A stretch of DNA of 64,000 bases from Phycisphaerales bacterium (lineage in GTDB: Bacteria > Planctomycetota > Phycisphaerae > Phycisphaerales > UBA1924). The notes beneath the pieces were generated by a model. That model was not told the origin of the DNA. It searched no databases and saw only the letters and a program-made list of their open reading frames with translations. Of this stretch, positions 33,608 to 42,386 are shown one piece after another. Location: assembly GCA_020847535.1 (NCBI GenBank), contig JADLBU010000106.1, positions 1-64,000 on the forward strand. The letters run 5' to 3'. Both the position numbers and the translations under genes were made by a program. The number at the start of each line of letters is the position of its first letter. Within the stretch, counting starts at the first letter, position 1.

Positions 33608-34288
33608 TTATGCATCGCTCTCCAGGTCCTCGGCCTTGGCATCCCGGCTGATGCGATACTCCCCGCTGAACCACCTGTGCAGGTCCGCATCCCGCGCCCG
33701 GGCATCGGCGAACGGGTAGCTCGGGTGCGTGGGGGCGATCCACGTGCCGGTGATGCGACAGCGGGCCGGCTCGCGCTCGAGGAACTTGTCCAGCCCGGGC
33801 CGCTCCGTCCATGTATCGGGCAACTCGATCGCAACGCGACGGGAGCTGGGTCCGACCGCATCGATCGCGATCGTCGCACCCGTGGGTGGCCGGGCATCTC
33901 CCAGTTTCTCCGGCCACTCGATGATCGCGGCGACATCCGGGAGCGGTTGGGATCCCGGGCCGAAGTAGCGGTCCCATCCCAGGGCATCCAGCTCATCGGA
34001 ACCCGATAGGCGGTATGCATCGATATGGGCGATCCTGTGGATACCGCGATCGTGCCCCGCGCTGGCGGCGGGCAGGTCGTACTGGTTGATCACGACGAAC
34101 GTCGGGCTTGAGACCATCCTCTCGTTGCCGCCGAGCCCGCGAACGATCGCCCGTGTCAGCGTTGTCTTCCCGGCCCCGAGGCCTCCCACCAGGGCGATCG
34201 CATCCCCGCCGCGCAGCAGCGATGCCAATCCCACACCCAGGGCCTGGGTGTACGCCTCGCAGGAGCTGTCTCGTTCGACCGTGATCAC
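33608..34288 (-). CDS. tsaE: TsaE-type ATPase fused to a degenerate YacG-like zinc-finger tail
   Basis: TsaE is the ATPase that works with TsaB and TsaD to make threonylcarbamoyl-adenosine in tRNA. Residues 35-43 (GGLGAGKTT) are the Walker A loop, followed by S-S-P-T-F and the H-I-D-A-Y-R-L motif; I-I-E-W-P-E-K-L is typical. After residue 165 comes a 50-residue tail that matches YacG, a zinc finger that inhibits gyrase: C-R-I-T-G, P-F-A-D-A-R-A, D-L-H-R-W-F-S-G-E-Y-R-I. YacG has C-P-x-C-G and P-F-C-S-x-R-C; here three of the four cysteines are replaced and only Cys177 is left, so zinc binding is unlikely. The GTG start overlaps the PfkB-gene stop by four bases. Confidence 0.88.
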   Translation of the reverse strand: MITVERDSSCEAYTQALGVGLASLLRGGDAIALVGGLGAGKTTLTRAIVRGLGGNERMVSSPTFVVINQYDLPAASAGHDRGIHRIAHIDAYRLSGSDELDALGWDRYFGPGSQPLPDVAAIIEWPEKLGDARPPTGATIAIDAVGPSSRRVAIELPDTWTERPGLDKFLEREPARCRITGTWIAPTHPSYPFADARARDADLHRWFSGEYRISRDAKAEDLESDA

Positions 34289-35466
34289 GCGTGCGTTTCC
34301 CCCGCTGGCAGCCTACGCAGAAACTCCATCAGCCGCTTCAGCGTCGGGGAGCCGGCATCGCGGACGTATGCCCCGCTCAAGCCGCACGCGATCGCCAGGC
34401 ACTGCTGCAGCGGTAACTTCAGGCATTGTCCCAGCGCAAAGCCCGCGTTGAAGTGGTCCCCTGCGCCGGTAGAGAGCTTGGGGGTCCGGGTGAACGGGCC
34501 ATCAAACCACGCCGAATCTCCGCCTGAGTCCGCGGCCGCTGCGCCCTCGCGCGGGTGAATCACCACGCAGTCGATCCCCAGGGCATCACGGATCTGTACA
34601 GCGCTGTGCTGGATCGCCGCGCCCAGCGTCTGCATGTCCTCTTCCTCGGCGGAGTTCAGGCCCAGCACGCTGGCGATCCGCTCGGACTCGGCCTGGTTGA
34701 GCCCGAGCGTGAGCGGGATCATCGAATCCATGCGCTTGAGCATCCCGAGGGCCCGCTCTACATCACCATCGGTGCGCTTGGCGGGATCGCACAGGTCAAT
34801 GAAGATCCGTTTGCTTCGCGGCTCGCGCAGCTTGGGGAACACCTCCTCGCAGAGCCCGCGCCAGATCTCCTCGACTCCGCCCATCATCACCCAGTTGACC
34901 ATCCCGATCAGCGATGACCTGTCGATGTGGGCGATCAGCGATTCAACACCCACCACCCGCGTGATCGCCTCCCACGTCACACCCTGGATGTTCGCGGGCT
35001 TGCCCAGCATGATCTTGCCATCGTCGAACTCCAGGGCATCGGTGAATGCCGGCGGCGCCACGGGGATCACCAGCTGGCACCGCGCTGCGAACTCCTCGTA
35101 GATCGGGTGCAACTGCCGCGGATCCTGCGGCTGACCAACAGCGCCGATGTATGTCACCTGTGCGCCGACCTGTCCCAGCGCGCCGGCGAGCAGGGGGCCA
35201 TTGCCGCCGAACCGCTCCTCCTGCACGACCAGCTCGATGTTGGTGCTCTTGCCCGCGGCCGTTGCAGCGCGGGCGGCGAACTGACCTATGGTGGCGATCC
35301 TGCTGTAGCCATCCGTGGTCATCGCCCGACGCTGATCCACCACGTGAATGATGGAGTCGATGAAGGCATCGAAACCGACCAGGGCATGCAAGCCCGGGAT
35401 GCGGGGGGCTGCATCGGCGAGACTCTGGGCCGCGGACTGTGCAATCATTGAACGGGAACTGCTCAT
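34285..35466 (-). CDS. PfkB-family carbohydrate/nucleoside kinase
   Basis: The 393-residue protein has the ribokinase fold signatures: F-G-G-N-G-P-L-L-A-G-A-L-G-Q-V-G near residue 90 and the C-terminal T-G-A-G-D-H-F-N-A-G-F-A, whose Asp is the catalytic base. Substrate cannot be told; the N-terminal part (V-G-F-D-A-F-I-D) is unusual for a sugar kinase. The ATG at 35466 is 31 bases from a divergent small gene. Its stop overlaps the start of tsaE, so the two are coupled. Confidence 0.85.
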   Translation of the reverse strand: MSSSRSMIAQSAAQSLADAAPRIPGLHALVGFDAFIDSIIHVVDQRRAMTTDGYSRIATIGQFAARAATAAGKSTNIELVVQEERFGGNGPLLAGALGQVGAQVTYIGAVGQPQDPRQLHPIYEEFAARCQLVIPVAPPAFTDALEFDDGKIMLGKPANIQGVTWEAITRVVGVESLIAHIDRSSLIGMVNWVMMGGVEEIWRGLCEEVFPKLREPRSKRIFIDLCDPAKRTDGDVERALGMLKRMDSMIPLTLGLNQAESERIASVLGLNSAEEEDMQTLGAAIQHSAVQIRDALGIDCVVIHPREGAAAADSGGDSAWFDGPFTRTPKLSTGAGDHFNAGFALGQCLKLPLQQCLAIACGLSGAYVRDAGSPTLKRLMEFLRRLPAGETHA

Positions 35467-35497
35467 GTGACAGGTAATGTAGCGAAGAGGGACGAAT

Positions 35498-35776
35498 GTG
35501 GCGGAGATGACCTGGGCACTCCTGGATGCGGTTGAGCTGGCACACGAGCTCGCGGTCGCCATACGGAGGCGGCGATGGGGGGATTGCATCCTCCCGGGGA
35601 TCATGCTCACGATTCTGCTCGCGGTGGTCGCCTTTCTGGCGTACCTGCTCTGGTCCTTGGGCTGGGTCGGGAAGGTGCTGGCGATCGCGGCTCTGGCGGC
35701 TCTGCTGGCGGTGGTTCTGATCGTTCACTGGATCCGAAGCGCCCTGCGCGGCAAGGAACAGGAGCCACCGCGATGA
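35498..35776 (+). CDS. Small two-helix membrane protein
   Basis: The 92-residue product has two hydrophobic helices (about residues 33-53 and 58-78) joined by a short turn, with basic and acidic ends. No family recognised. It starts at a GTG (35498) close to the divergent pfkB gene and its stop overlaps the rdgB start (ATGA), so translation is probably coupled. A role in the envelope is possible but unsupported. Confidence 0.5.
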   Translation: MAEMTWALLDAVELAHELAVAIRRRRWGDCILPGIMLTILLAVVAFLAYLLWSLGWVGKVLAIAALAALLAVVLIVHWIRSALRGKEQEPPR

Positions 35777-36435
35777 TCGAGATCGTGCTCGCCACCGGCA
35801 ACCCGCACAAGGTCGAGGAGATGTCGGCGATCTTCGCCGGGTTGTTGCCGCCGAATGCGATCCGCCTCGTGGGGCTCAGGGATCTCGCGACGATGCTCAA
35901 GATCACCGAGCCCGCGGAGACCGGCGGCACGTTCGAGGACAACGCGAGCATCAAGGCTGTGGAGTACACCCGGCAGACAGGCATGTGGTGCCTGGCCGAC
36001 GATTCGGGTCTTGAGATCGATGCCCTGGGCGGCCGGCCGGGCGTGATCAGCAGCCACTACTGCACCGATGGCCGCGAGGCGGGCATGAACCGGCGGGAGC
36101 GTGATGGGGCGAACAACCAGCGCGTGATCGCGGAGCTTGCCGGAGTCTCTCCAGAGAACCGGACCGCCCGGTTTGTGTGTGTGATGGCGCTCTCGCGGGG
36201 CCTGCAAGACAGGGACTCGCTACTCGTTCGCGGCACCTTTGAAGGCCGCATCGGACTTCCCGGCGAAGTTCCACGCGGCGATCACGGCTTCGGCTACGAC
36301 CCGCTCTTCCTGGTTGCTCCCGAATACAGGTTTACAAGCGCGGAGCTTCCTCCGGACCGCAAGAACCAGCTCAGCCATCGCGCTGCCGCCGCCCGGCTGA
36401 TGGCCGATCGCCTGCGATCGATGCTTCCGGGTTGA
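35773..36435 (+). CDS. rdgB: XTP/dITP diphosphatase (house-cleaning NTPase)
   Basis: The enzyme removes non-canonical purine triphosphates from the nucleotide pool. The 220-residue protein has A-T-G-N-P-H-K-V-E-E at the start, T-F-E-D-N-A, the metal-site loop A-D-D-S-G-L-E-I-D-A-L-G-G-R-P-G, G-F-G-Y-D-P-L-F and a final S-H-R-A-A-A. The length is slightly above average (about 195-200). Start at ATG 35773 overlaps the stop of the preceding small gene. Confidence 0.93.
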   Translation: MIEIVLATGNPHKVEEMSAIFAGLLPPNAIRLVGLRDLATMLKITEPAETGGTFEDNASIKAVEYTRQTGMWCLADDSGLEIDALGGRPGVISSHYCTDGREAGMNRRERDGANNQRVIAELAGVSPENRTARFVCVMALSRGLQDRDSLLVRGTFEGRIGLPGEVPRGDHGFGYDPLFLVAPEYRFTSAELPPDRKNQLSHRAAAARLMADRLRSMLPG

Positions 36436-36437
36436 AC

Positions 36438-37295
36438 TCACGCGCTTGGCGGGGGTTCGAGACCTTCCGGGATCGGATCAAGATCCGCCTGCGTCAATTC
36501 TCCCGGCAGCGCATGGAAGGCCCGCGCCTGCTCGATCGTGAACGGCGCGGCCTCGGTGCGTACCAGCGATTCGAGCATCCCGCCGGTTTCCAGCGCTGCG
36601 CCAAGATCGCGAGCCAGGCTGCGGACGTAGAAGCCCTTGCCGCTGCGGATTTCCAGCGTCAGCATCGGCCAGTGGTAGGCGAGCACGGCCAGCGAGTGGA
36701 CTTCGACCCGCTTGGCCTGCAACGGCACCGCCTGGCCCTCGCGGGCGAGCATGTACGCACGTGATCCGGCGATATTGACCGCCGAGTGCGCGGGCGGGAT
36801 CTGATCGATCGTGCCGGTAAACCGTGCCAGCACCAGATCGATCTGCTCCCGAGTGGGCGGCTCAAGACTGCTTGCCTGGCGCACCGCCGGATCCGGGGAA
36901 CCCGCACCCGTCACGTGCTTCTCATCGAACACTCCCGCCCCCGGCGCTGGTCCCACCAGCCCGCGATTGACATCCAGCTCCATCCCCGGCGTGTACAGCA
37001 CCGCCTCGCTCTCGTGGTCGTGGGTCGCCGACACGTGCGCCAGATCGATGATTGCCGTGTACCGCTTCCGGCTCGCCATGATCTGATTGCAATACCGGGT
37101 CGCCTTTCCCACCAGCACCACAAGCACGCCGCTGGCGAGCGGATCCAGCGTCCCACCGTGCCCGACCTTGACACCCTTTGGCGCTCCGCCGCGGCGAAGC
37201 TTGGCCCGGACCGCCGCGCACATGTGCATCGATGTCGAGCGGTACGGTTTGTCGATCACCAGGATCCCGCACAGTGGGGTGGGCGGTGTTGTCAC
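36438..37295 (-). CDS. truB: tRNA pseudouridine-55 synthase
   Basis: TruB makes pseudouridine 55 in the T loop of tRNAs. The 285-residue protein has I-L-V-I-D-K-P near the start, G-H-G-G-T-L-D-P-L-A-S-G-V-L-V-V with catalytic Asp51, Y-T-A-I-I-D-L, Q-I-P-P-A-H-S-A-V-N, and V-R-S-L-A-R-D-L-G. It has an extra loop of roughly 45 residues in the middle (around P-G-A-G-V-F-D-E). I chose the GTG at 37295: its last bases overlap the stop of the upstream ArnT-like gene (GTGA), and the first residues fit the family. The catalytic Asp is intact, unlike in the RsuA-type protein at 21826. Confidence 0.94.
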   Translation of the reverse strand: MTTPPTPLCGILVIDKPYRSTSMHMCAAVRAKLRRGGAPKGVKVGHGGTLDPLASGVLVVLVGKATRYCNQIMASRKRYTAIIDLAHVSATHDHESEAVLYTPGMELDVNRGLVGPAPGAGVFDEKHVTGAGSPDPAVRQASSLEPPTREQIDLVLARFTGTIDQIPPAHSAVNIAGSRAYMLAREGQAVPLQAKRVEVHSLAVLAYHWPMLTLEIRSGKGFYVRSLARDLGAALETGGMLESLVRTEAAPFTIEQARAFHALPGELTQADLDPIPEGLEPPPSA

Positions 37296-39184
37296 GGTTG
37301 CCCGCCTTGTGGATGAGCATCCCCCGCGGAACGGTCCCGTTCGACGATCTGCCAATCCACGACGAACGACCCCTTCACAGTACCCAGCAGGCGATAGCCC
37401 TTGGCGAGATCTCCGGAGTCATCGAGGACACCCCCGCTCGATGTGACCCCGCCGCGCACGATCGCGATTCGGTCCGGAGAGCCATCAAGCCACGCGACGA
37501 GCTGGTCCCTATTCAAGCGTGTCACGCGTCCGCGCGTGCCGTAGATCATGCTGTCCTCGTGATACTCACTTCCCAGCGGGCGATCCTGGACTCCGGCCGT
37601 ATCGAGCGCGGCCAGCATCCGTCGCGTCGTCGCACCCGGCAGCACAAGCGGCGCGAACGATGTCAGGAACGCAACCCACAGCGCGATCGCCAGGGCCCCC
37701 ATGGCGAACGTCGCCTGCCACAGTTCCAGGGCTCGCAGATGTCGCCAGGCGCGCATCAATACCGCCAAGAGGCACGTCGTCCCCACGGCGATCAGCAGGG
37801 TTCCTATTGAAGCCACCGCGCCACCGCCCGTTGTCGCAAAGCGGATGCACACCGCAGCCAGGATTGCAAGCCAGAAGCAGGTGCCGATGACACCCCATGC
37901 ATTGAGACCGAACCCATCGAGCTTGCTCAGTGTGGCTTTGGCGCGCTGAGGCGAGAGCTGAAGGAGTGCCCGCGCGCTCAATATCGCGATTCCCGGGTAC
38001 ATCGGCACGGTGTAGTGGGGGAGTTTGGTGCCCACGATCTCGAAGACGATCCACGCCGGCAGGATCCACGCCAGGCAGAACAACTCGCCCGCTCTCCCGA
38101 CAGCGGCGCCGCGGAGCGAGCGACCCACACCGGTGATCGTGGCGAACACGCCGCGGCGAGCTTCCTCAGCACGCTGGACATCACGCGGCTTGAACACCCT
38201 CCGCCACGCCCGCACCACGCCCTGCATCGCCATCACGCTACCGGGCCAGAAGAGGACCGCGAGCAGGAGCGTGTGATACCCGGGCGGTCCCCAGTGACCC
38301 TCCTTGGCCACGATGCTGCGCCCGATCGTCTCGTCATAGACGATGTCCAGGTATCGCGACCATCCGATGTGCTGACCGACCATCCACACCCACGGACCCA
38401 CGCACGCCAGCAGCACCACCACACCGATCAGCGGCCGCAGCGACCACACCCACCTCCATCGCCGTGTGGCCAAACAGATCCCAAGGACGGTCAGCAATGC
38501 AATCATGGGCCCGATCGGCCCCTTGGCAAGAACGCTCAGCCCTATGCCAATCCAGAAGACCACCGACCACTTCAGCGTTCCCCCACTCCGTCTCTTCGTC
38601 TCTCGTTCTCTTCGTCTCTTCCAAACCTCCCACAATCCCCACTGCATCCCCACGACCATCGCGAGCAGCAACTGATCCGCGCGCGCCTGATGGGCATCAA
38701 ACACCACCACCGGGCAGATCGCCAGCAGCGCAGCCCCCAGCCACCCCGCCCGCGGATCCATCATCGAGCACCCAAGCCGCCACGTCAGAAGCACCGCGAA
38801 GATCGCCGACAGCACGCTGGGTACGCGATACATCCAGATCGCATCGCGCAGAGGATCCCCACCCGTGAAGACCCACGCCGATGCGACCTGGAGCCAGTAG
38901 ATCAGCGGTGGTTTGTTCAGCCTCGGCCGGTCCTGCACTTTCGGGATCGCCCAGCCGCCATCGTGAAACACCGGATCCAGCCGATCCTTCGGGAACGTTG
39001 CCGCCTCGAACATCTGCCGGCTCGCCTGGGCGAACCGGGCTTCATCCCGGTCGATCGGCGCGATGGTGAACAGACCCGGCACATACACTGCAAGGCACAG
39101 AACCACCAGCGCAAGGCCCCCCAAGGGCCCGCAAGCCCATCGCCTCAGATTCCCAGGCATGATCCGACGGTCACCCATCCGCAT
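37292..39184 (-). CDS. ArnT/PMT-type membrane glycosyltransferase
   Basis: The 630-residue protein has about 11-12 membrane helices and the GT39/GT83-like motif D-R-D-E-A-R-F-A-Q-A-S after the first helix, with K-P-P-L-I-Y-W-L-Q in the first outer loop. Such enzymes transfer a sugar from a lipid carrier to lipid A or proteins at the outer face of the membrane. The first 10 residues could be shorter (ATG at 39160). An unusual Arg/Glu-rich cytoplasmic stretch (W-K-R-R-R-E-R-E-T-K-R-R) is encoded by the word repeat at 38589. Overlaps truB by four bases, and its start is back to back with the PAP2 gene. Confidence 0.85.
   Translation of the reverse strand: MRMGDRRIMPGNLRRWACGPLGGLALVVLCLAVYVPGLFTIAPIDRDEARFAQASRQMFEAATFPKDRLDPVFHDGGWAIPKVQDRPRLNKPPLIYWLQVASAWVFTGGDPLRDAIWMYRVPSVLSAIFAVLLTWRLGCSMMDPRAGWLGAALLAICPVVVFDAHQARADQLLLAMVVGMQWGLWEVWKRRRERETKRRSGGTLKWSVVFWIGIGLSVLAKGPIGPMIALLTVLGICLATRRWRWVWSLRPLIGVVVLLACVGPWVWMVGQHIGWSRYLDIVYDETIGRSIVAKEGHWGPPGYHTLLLAVLFWPGSVMAMQGVVRAWRRVFKPRDVQRAEEARRGVFATITGVGRSLRGAAVGRAGELFCLAWILPAWIVFEIVGTKLPHYTVPMYPGIAILSARALLQLSPQRAKATLSKLDGFGLNAWGVIGTCFWLAILAAVCIRFATTGGGAVASIGTLLIAVGTTCLLAVLMRAWRHLRALELWQATFAMGALAIALWVAFLTSFAPLVLPGATTRRMLAALDTAGVQDRPLGSEYHEDSMIYGTRGRVTRLNRDQLVAWLDGSPDRIAIVRGGVTSSGGVLDDSGDLAKGYRLLGTVKGSFVVDWQIVERDRSAGDAHPQGGQP
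38589..38622. repeat. Coding word repeat 'cgtctctt'
   Basis: Near-copies of one word (cgtctctt, cgtctctc, gttctctt, cgtctctt) make a low-complexity stretch of 34 bases inside the ArnT-like gene, coding the Arg/Glu-rich segment R-R-R-E-R-E-T-K-R-R. It belongs to the same class of word repeats as those at 3941 and 9077. Confidence 0.55.
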
Positions 39185-40100
39185 CGCACGCGACTATAAC
39201 CGGGGTCTTACACCACCGGTGCGGTGGGTCCATGCCGCCTGGGCCCTCCTCGCCCGCCCTGTTCTCGACCTCATGGAGTGGTGCCTGGCTCCCAACCGCC
39301 GCTACTGGGCCGGGAGTCTGCTGCTCGCCGCGGTCGCGATCCCCCTGGCGATGCCCTTCGATCCTGATATTCGAGACGGGTTGATGTCGGTGTACGGGAG
39401 CATGGGCGGTGATGTCCGCCGGGAGATCGGCGCCTGGCAGCAGTACGGCGCACTGGTCTCTGTTCTGGTGATCGCCCTGGTCATCATCAAGCTCGACCCT
39501 GGCAAGGTCCGACGGCTCGCCGACCTGGCGCTCGCATCGGTCCTCACCGCGACCATTACGCTGGTTCTGAAAATCTTCATCGGCCGGCCCCGTCCCAAAT
39601 ACGACGATCCCTTCACGTTCCTCTGGCCCGGGGGGCAATACCCGATCGTCCGTGATGGCAAGCCCGTGCTCGCCGGCACGCTCGACCCATCCGCCGGGAG
39701 CGAGCTGTGGTCGATGCCCTCCAGCCATACCTCCGCAGCGGCGGCCTTGACCGTCTTCATCATCACCCTCTACCCCCAGCTCCGATGGATCGCCATCGCC
39801 CTGCTGGTCATCGTCATCATCGGACGCACGACGCTGGGCAATCCGCCCGCGCATTGGCCCAGCGATGTGATCGCCGGCGCGGCCCTGGGCTGGCTGATCG
39901 CCGGAATCGTGATGCACCATTCGCTGGGAACACGGTTGCTCGATCGCGTCCGGCATCGCAAGCGAGTACCGGATGCGGCCGCGGGAGAGACTCAGCCGGC
40001 CGATTCGATGACGCCGACAATTCACGCGCTACAGGCCGGCGAACCGGCGGCATCGCACCAACCCCCGGCACCAAAGGTGAAAGAAGCAGCTCATCACTGA
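39159..40100 (+). CDS. PAP2-family membrane phosphatase
   Basis: The product (313 residues from ATG 39159) has about five helices and the three phosphatase motifs: K-I-F-I-G-R-P-R-P, S-M-P-S-S-H-T-S and G-R-T-T-L-G-N-P-P-A-H-W-P-S-D. Such enzymes act on lipid phosphates, for example undecaprenyl diphosphate or phosphatidate. Start is uncertain: the ATG at 39159 lies in a CATG shared with the ArnT-like gene's possible start on the other strand, and ATG 39273 is an alternative that precedes the first helix. The C-terminus is Pro/Ala-rich and disordered. Confidence 0.8.
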   Translation: MIRRSPIRIARDYNRGLTPPVRWVHAAWALLARPVLDLMEWCLAPNRRYWAGSLLLAAVAIPLAMPFDPDIRDGLMSVYGSMGGDVRREIGAWQQYGALVSVLVIALVIIKLDPGKVRRLADLALASVLTATITLVLKIFIGRPRPKYDDPFTFLWPGGQYPIVRDGKPVLAGTLDPSAGSELWSMPSSHTSAAAALTVFIITLYPQLRWIAIALLVIVIIGRTTLGNPPAHWPSDVIAGAALGWLIAGIVMHHSLGTRLLDRVRHRKRVPDAAAGETQPADSMTPTIHALQAGEPAASHQPPAPKVKEAAHH

Positions 40101-40115
40101 GTGTCCTGCGCCCGA

Positions 40116-41600
40116 TCAGACAGCGGCCGGCTTTGGGCGCTCCGCCCCGTGCGGACACTCGTGCTCGAACATCCGCGCGATCCGCAGGAGCTGACCCTCC
40201 GACCACGCCGGACCGACCAGCTGCATCCCGACCGGCAGCCGCGTGCCATCGATCTGCGCAAACCCGCCTGGAACCGTGATCCCCGGCAGGCCCGCGAGGT
40301 TCACGCCCACCGTGTACAGGTCTTCCAGGTACATCGCGAGCGGATCATCGACCTTCTCCCCGATGCGGAACGCCGGCCCCGGCGCTGCGGGCATCAGGAT
40401 CGCATGGCACCCCTCAGCGATGAACGCGGCATCGTAATCGGCCTTGATCTTCCGCCGCACCTTTAGCGCGGTGTTGTAGTACGCATCGTAATACCCGCTG
40501 GAAAGCACGTGCGTTCCGAGCATGATCCGCCGCTTGACCTCGGGACAGAATCCCTCCGCACGGGAGCGGTTGTACAGCTCCAGCAACCCCTCGCCCGCGC
40601 CGATCCGCGCGCGATGGCCGTAGCGAATCCCGTCAAACCTCGCCAGGTTTGATGATGCCTCCGCTGGCGCCACGATGTAGTACGCGGCGATCCCGTAGTC
40701 GGTCATCGGCAGGTCGATCTCGACGATGCGAGCCCCCAGCTTCTGGTACGTCTTGACGGCTTCCTCGAACGCCCGCGCAACGCCCGGATGATTCGCCGTG
40801 TTGCTGGCCTGCCTGGGCACGCCGATCACCAGCCCGGTCACGGGCCGGTCCAGATCGTGAGAGAACCGCTCGACCGTGTGGTTCGCCGATGTCGAATCCA
40901 AGGGATCTGGCCCGCAGATCACCTCAAGCGCCAGCGCGGCATCCTCCACCGTCGCGGTCAACGTCCCGATCTGATCCAGGCTCGAGGCGAACGCGACCAG
41001 CCCGTATCGCGAGATGCGTCCGTATGTCGGCTTGATCCCCACGATCCCGCACAGGCCCGCGGGCTGGCGGATCGAGCCGCCGGTGTCCGACCCAAGCGCC
41101 AGGGGCACACCCCGCGCTGCCACCGTCGCAGCCGATCCTCCCGAACTCCCCCCCGGCACGCGCGATGGATCCCACGGGTTCCTGGATGGCCCGAACGCGG
41201 AGTTCTCCGTGCTCGATCCCATCGCGAACTCATCGAGGTTCGTCTTCCCCACGATGATCGCCCCGGCATCGATCAGCTTCTGAGCTGCGGTCGCGGTGAA
41301 CGGTGATTCGTACTGCTCGAGCATCCGCGAAGCGCACGTCGTGCGTCCCCACGAGAGGCAGATGTTGTCCTTGATCGCCACCGGCACGCCCGCCAGCGGG
41401 AGCGAATCCCCCTCGCCGCAGGCGATCCGCTCATCGACCGCCTGGGCCTGCCTGATCGCCTCATCGTCGAAGACCTGCAGATACGCCTTAAGTCTGGGCT
41501 CGTCGGAGCGCACCGACTCCAACGCCCGACGAGCAAGCTCGACCGCCGAGACCCGCCGGTCTCTCACCGCCATGCCGATGCTTGAAAGCGAATCGTTCAT
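40116..41600 (-). CDS. gatA: Asp/Glu-tRNA amidotransferase subunit A
   Basis: GatA is the glutaminase of the enzyme that converts misacylated Asp-tRNA-Asn and/or Glu-tRNA-Gln to the amide. The 494-residue protein has the amidase-signature triad: Lys77 (A-I-K-D-N), Ser152 (G-G-S-S-G-G-S) and Ser176 (S-D-T-G-G-S-I-R-Q-P-A). The C-terminus ends with the usual P-V-G-M-Q-L-V-G-P-A. It is the last gene of the gatC / DUF2314 lipoprotein / gatA run; its start overlaps the stop of the lipoprotein gene. GatB is not in the window. Confidence 0.96.
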   Translation of the reverse strand: MNDSLSSIGMAVRDRRVSAVELARRALESVRSDEPRLKAYLQVFDDEAIRQAQAVDERIACGEGDSLPLAGVPVAIKDNICLSWGRTTCASRMLEQYESPFTATAAQKLIDAGAIIVGKTNLDEFAMGSSTENSAFGPSRNPWDPSRVPGGSSGGSAATVAARGVPLALGSDTGGSIRQPAGLCGIVGIKPTYGRISRYGLVAFASSLDQIGTLTATVEDAALALEVICGPDPLDSTSANHTVERFSHDLDRPVTGLVIGVPRQASNTANHPGVARAFEEAVKTYQKLGARIVEIDLPMTDYGIAAYYIVAPAEASSNLARFDGIRYGHRARIGAGEGLLELYNRSRAEGFCPEVKRRIMLGTHVLSSGYYDAYYNTALKVRRKIKADYDAAFIAEGCHAILMPAAPGPAFRIGEKVDDPLAMYLEDLYTVGVNLAGLPGITVPGGFAQIDGTRLPVGMQLVGPAWSEGQLLRIARMFEHECPHGAERPKPAAV

Positions 41601-42067
41601 CGTATTCCGCGCTCTCGCTGAATCTCCTGGAGCACCTTGGACTGAAAACCACCGATCATGCTGTCACGACCCTTGGCGATGATCCAATCCGTGATGTCCG
41701 CGGTCTTGATCGTCACGGTGTCGCCGAACTTGTGCCCGATGTCGTTGTTGGGCTCGTTGTCGATGACGCCTTCAACCTGGTCACCGTCGATCTTCTTGAC
41801 CTGCAGCCAGATGAACTCCTTGCCATCGGTGCTCTTGACGGCAAAGCCGGTCTTCACCGCGTAGGCGGTCATCGGCGCCCTGTTCTTGAACGCCGCAACG
41901 AACTCCGGCCAACGGCGCTGCGCCTCGGCCGCTGCCTCGATCATCCTCGGGTCGTTGTTGTCCGTGCGGACGACGGACTCGCTCGACTCCCCGGGGCCGC
42001 ACCCTGCTTGAGACATCATCGCTGCCGCAAGGCACAGGCCGCAAGCAACTCGTCCTGCAAGCCTCAC
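41597..42067 (-). CDS. DUF2314 lipoprotein
   Basis: The 156-residue protein has a lipoprotein signal with lipobox M-S-Q-A-G-C (Cys23) and a DUF2314-like domain: A-Y-A-V-K-T-G-F, F-I-W-L-Q-V-K-K-I, E-G-V-I-D-N-E-P, I-G-H-K-F-G-D-T-V-T-I, I-T-D-W-I-I. The function of DUF2314 is unknown. The GTG start overlaps the gatC stop by four bases and its stop overlaps the gatA start, so an exported lipoprotein is translated between two subunits of a cytosolic enzyme, which is odd. Confidence 0.8.
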   Translation of the reverse strand: MRLAGRVACGLCLAAAMMSQAGCGPGESSESVVRTDNNDPRMIEAAAEAQRRWPEFVAAFKNRAPMTAYAVKTGFAVKSTDGKEFIWLQVKKIDGDQVEGVIDNEPNNDIGHKFGDTVTIKTADITDWIIAKGRDSMIGGFQSKVLQEIQRERGIR

Positions 42068-42375
42068 GCTCCACCTCCATCCTCAAGCACGCGCGGGATG
42101 CGTACGAACCGCTCGTGCGCTTCGGGAGCCATCTTCAGCAGCGCGGCGATCGGCAGCGCCGGCCCCGGGACATCGTCATCAAGACGATTGACGGCATCGG
42201 CGACATTGGTCAAAGGCTCGACGCCCTCGAGGTTCAGCGTGCTGAGCCGGTTCACGTACCCGAGCACCGCTGCAAGCTGCGGCTGAAACCGGGCAACCTC
42301 GCCGTCGGACAGCTCCAGCCGCGCCAGCCTGGCGATCTTGCGCACGTACTCGGGTGAAAGCTCGTGGGAAGCCAT
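42064..42375 (-). CDS. gatC: Asp/Glu-tRNA amidotransferase subunit C
   Basis: GatC is the small structural subunit that wraps around GatA and GatB. The 103-residue protein has the family pattern: L-S-P-E-Y-V-R-K-I-A-R-L-A-R-L-E-L-S-D at the start and L-E-G-V-E-P-L-T-N-V-A in the middle, with a final segment resembling P-E-A-H-E-R-F-V-R-I-P-R-V. The ATG at 42375 is directly after a gap of 11 bases to the glycosyltransferase gene. First gene of a coupled gatC / lipoprotein / gatA run. Confidence 0.92.
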   Translation of the reverse strand: MASHELSPEYVRKIARLARLELSDGEVARFQPQLAAVLGYVNRLSTLNLEGVEPLTNVADAVNRLDDDVPGPALPIAALLKMAPEAHERFVRIPRVLEDGGGA

Positions 42376-42386
42376 GGTCAAGAGTA

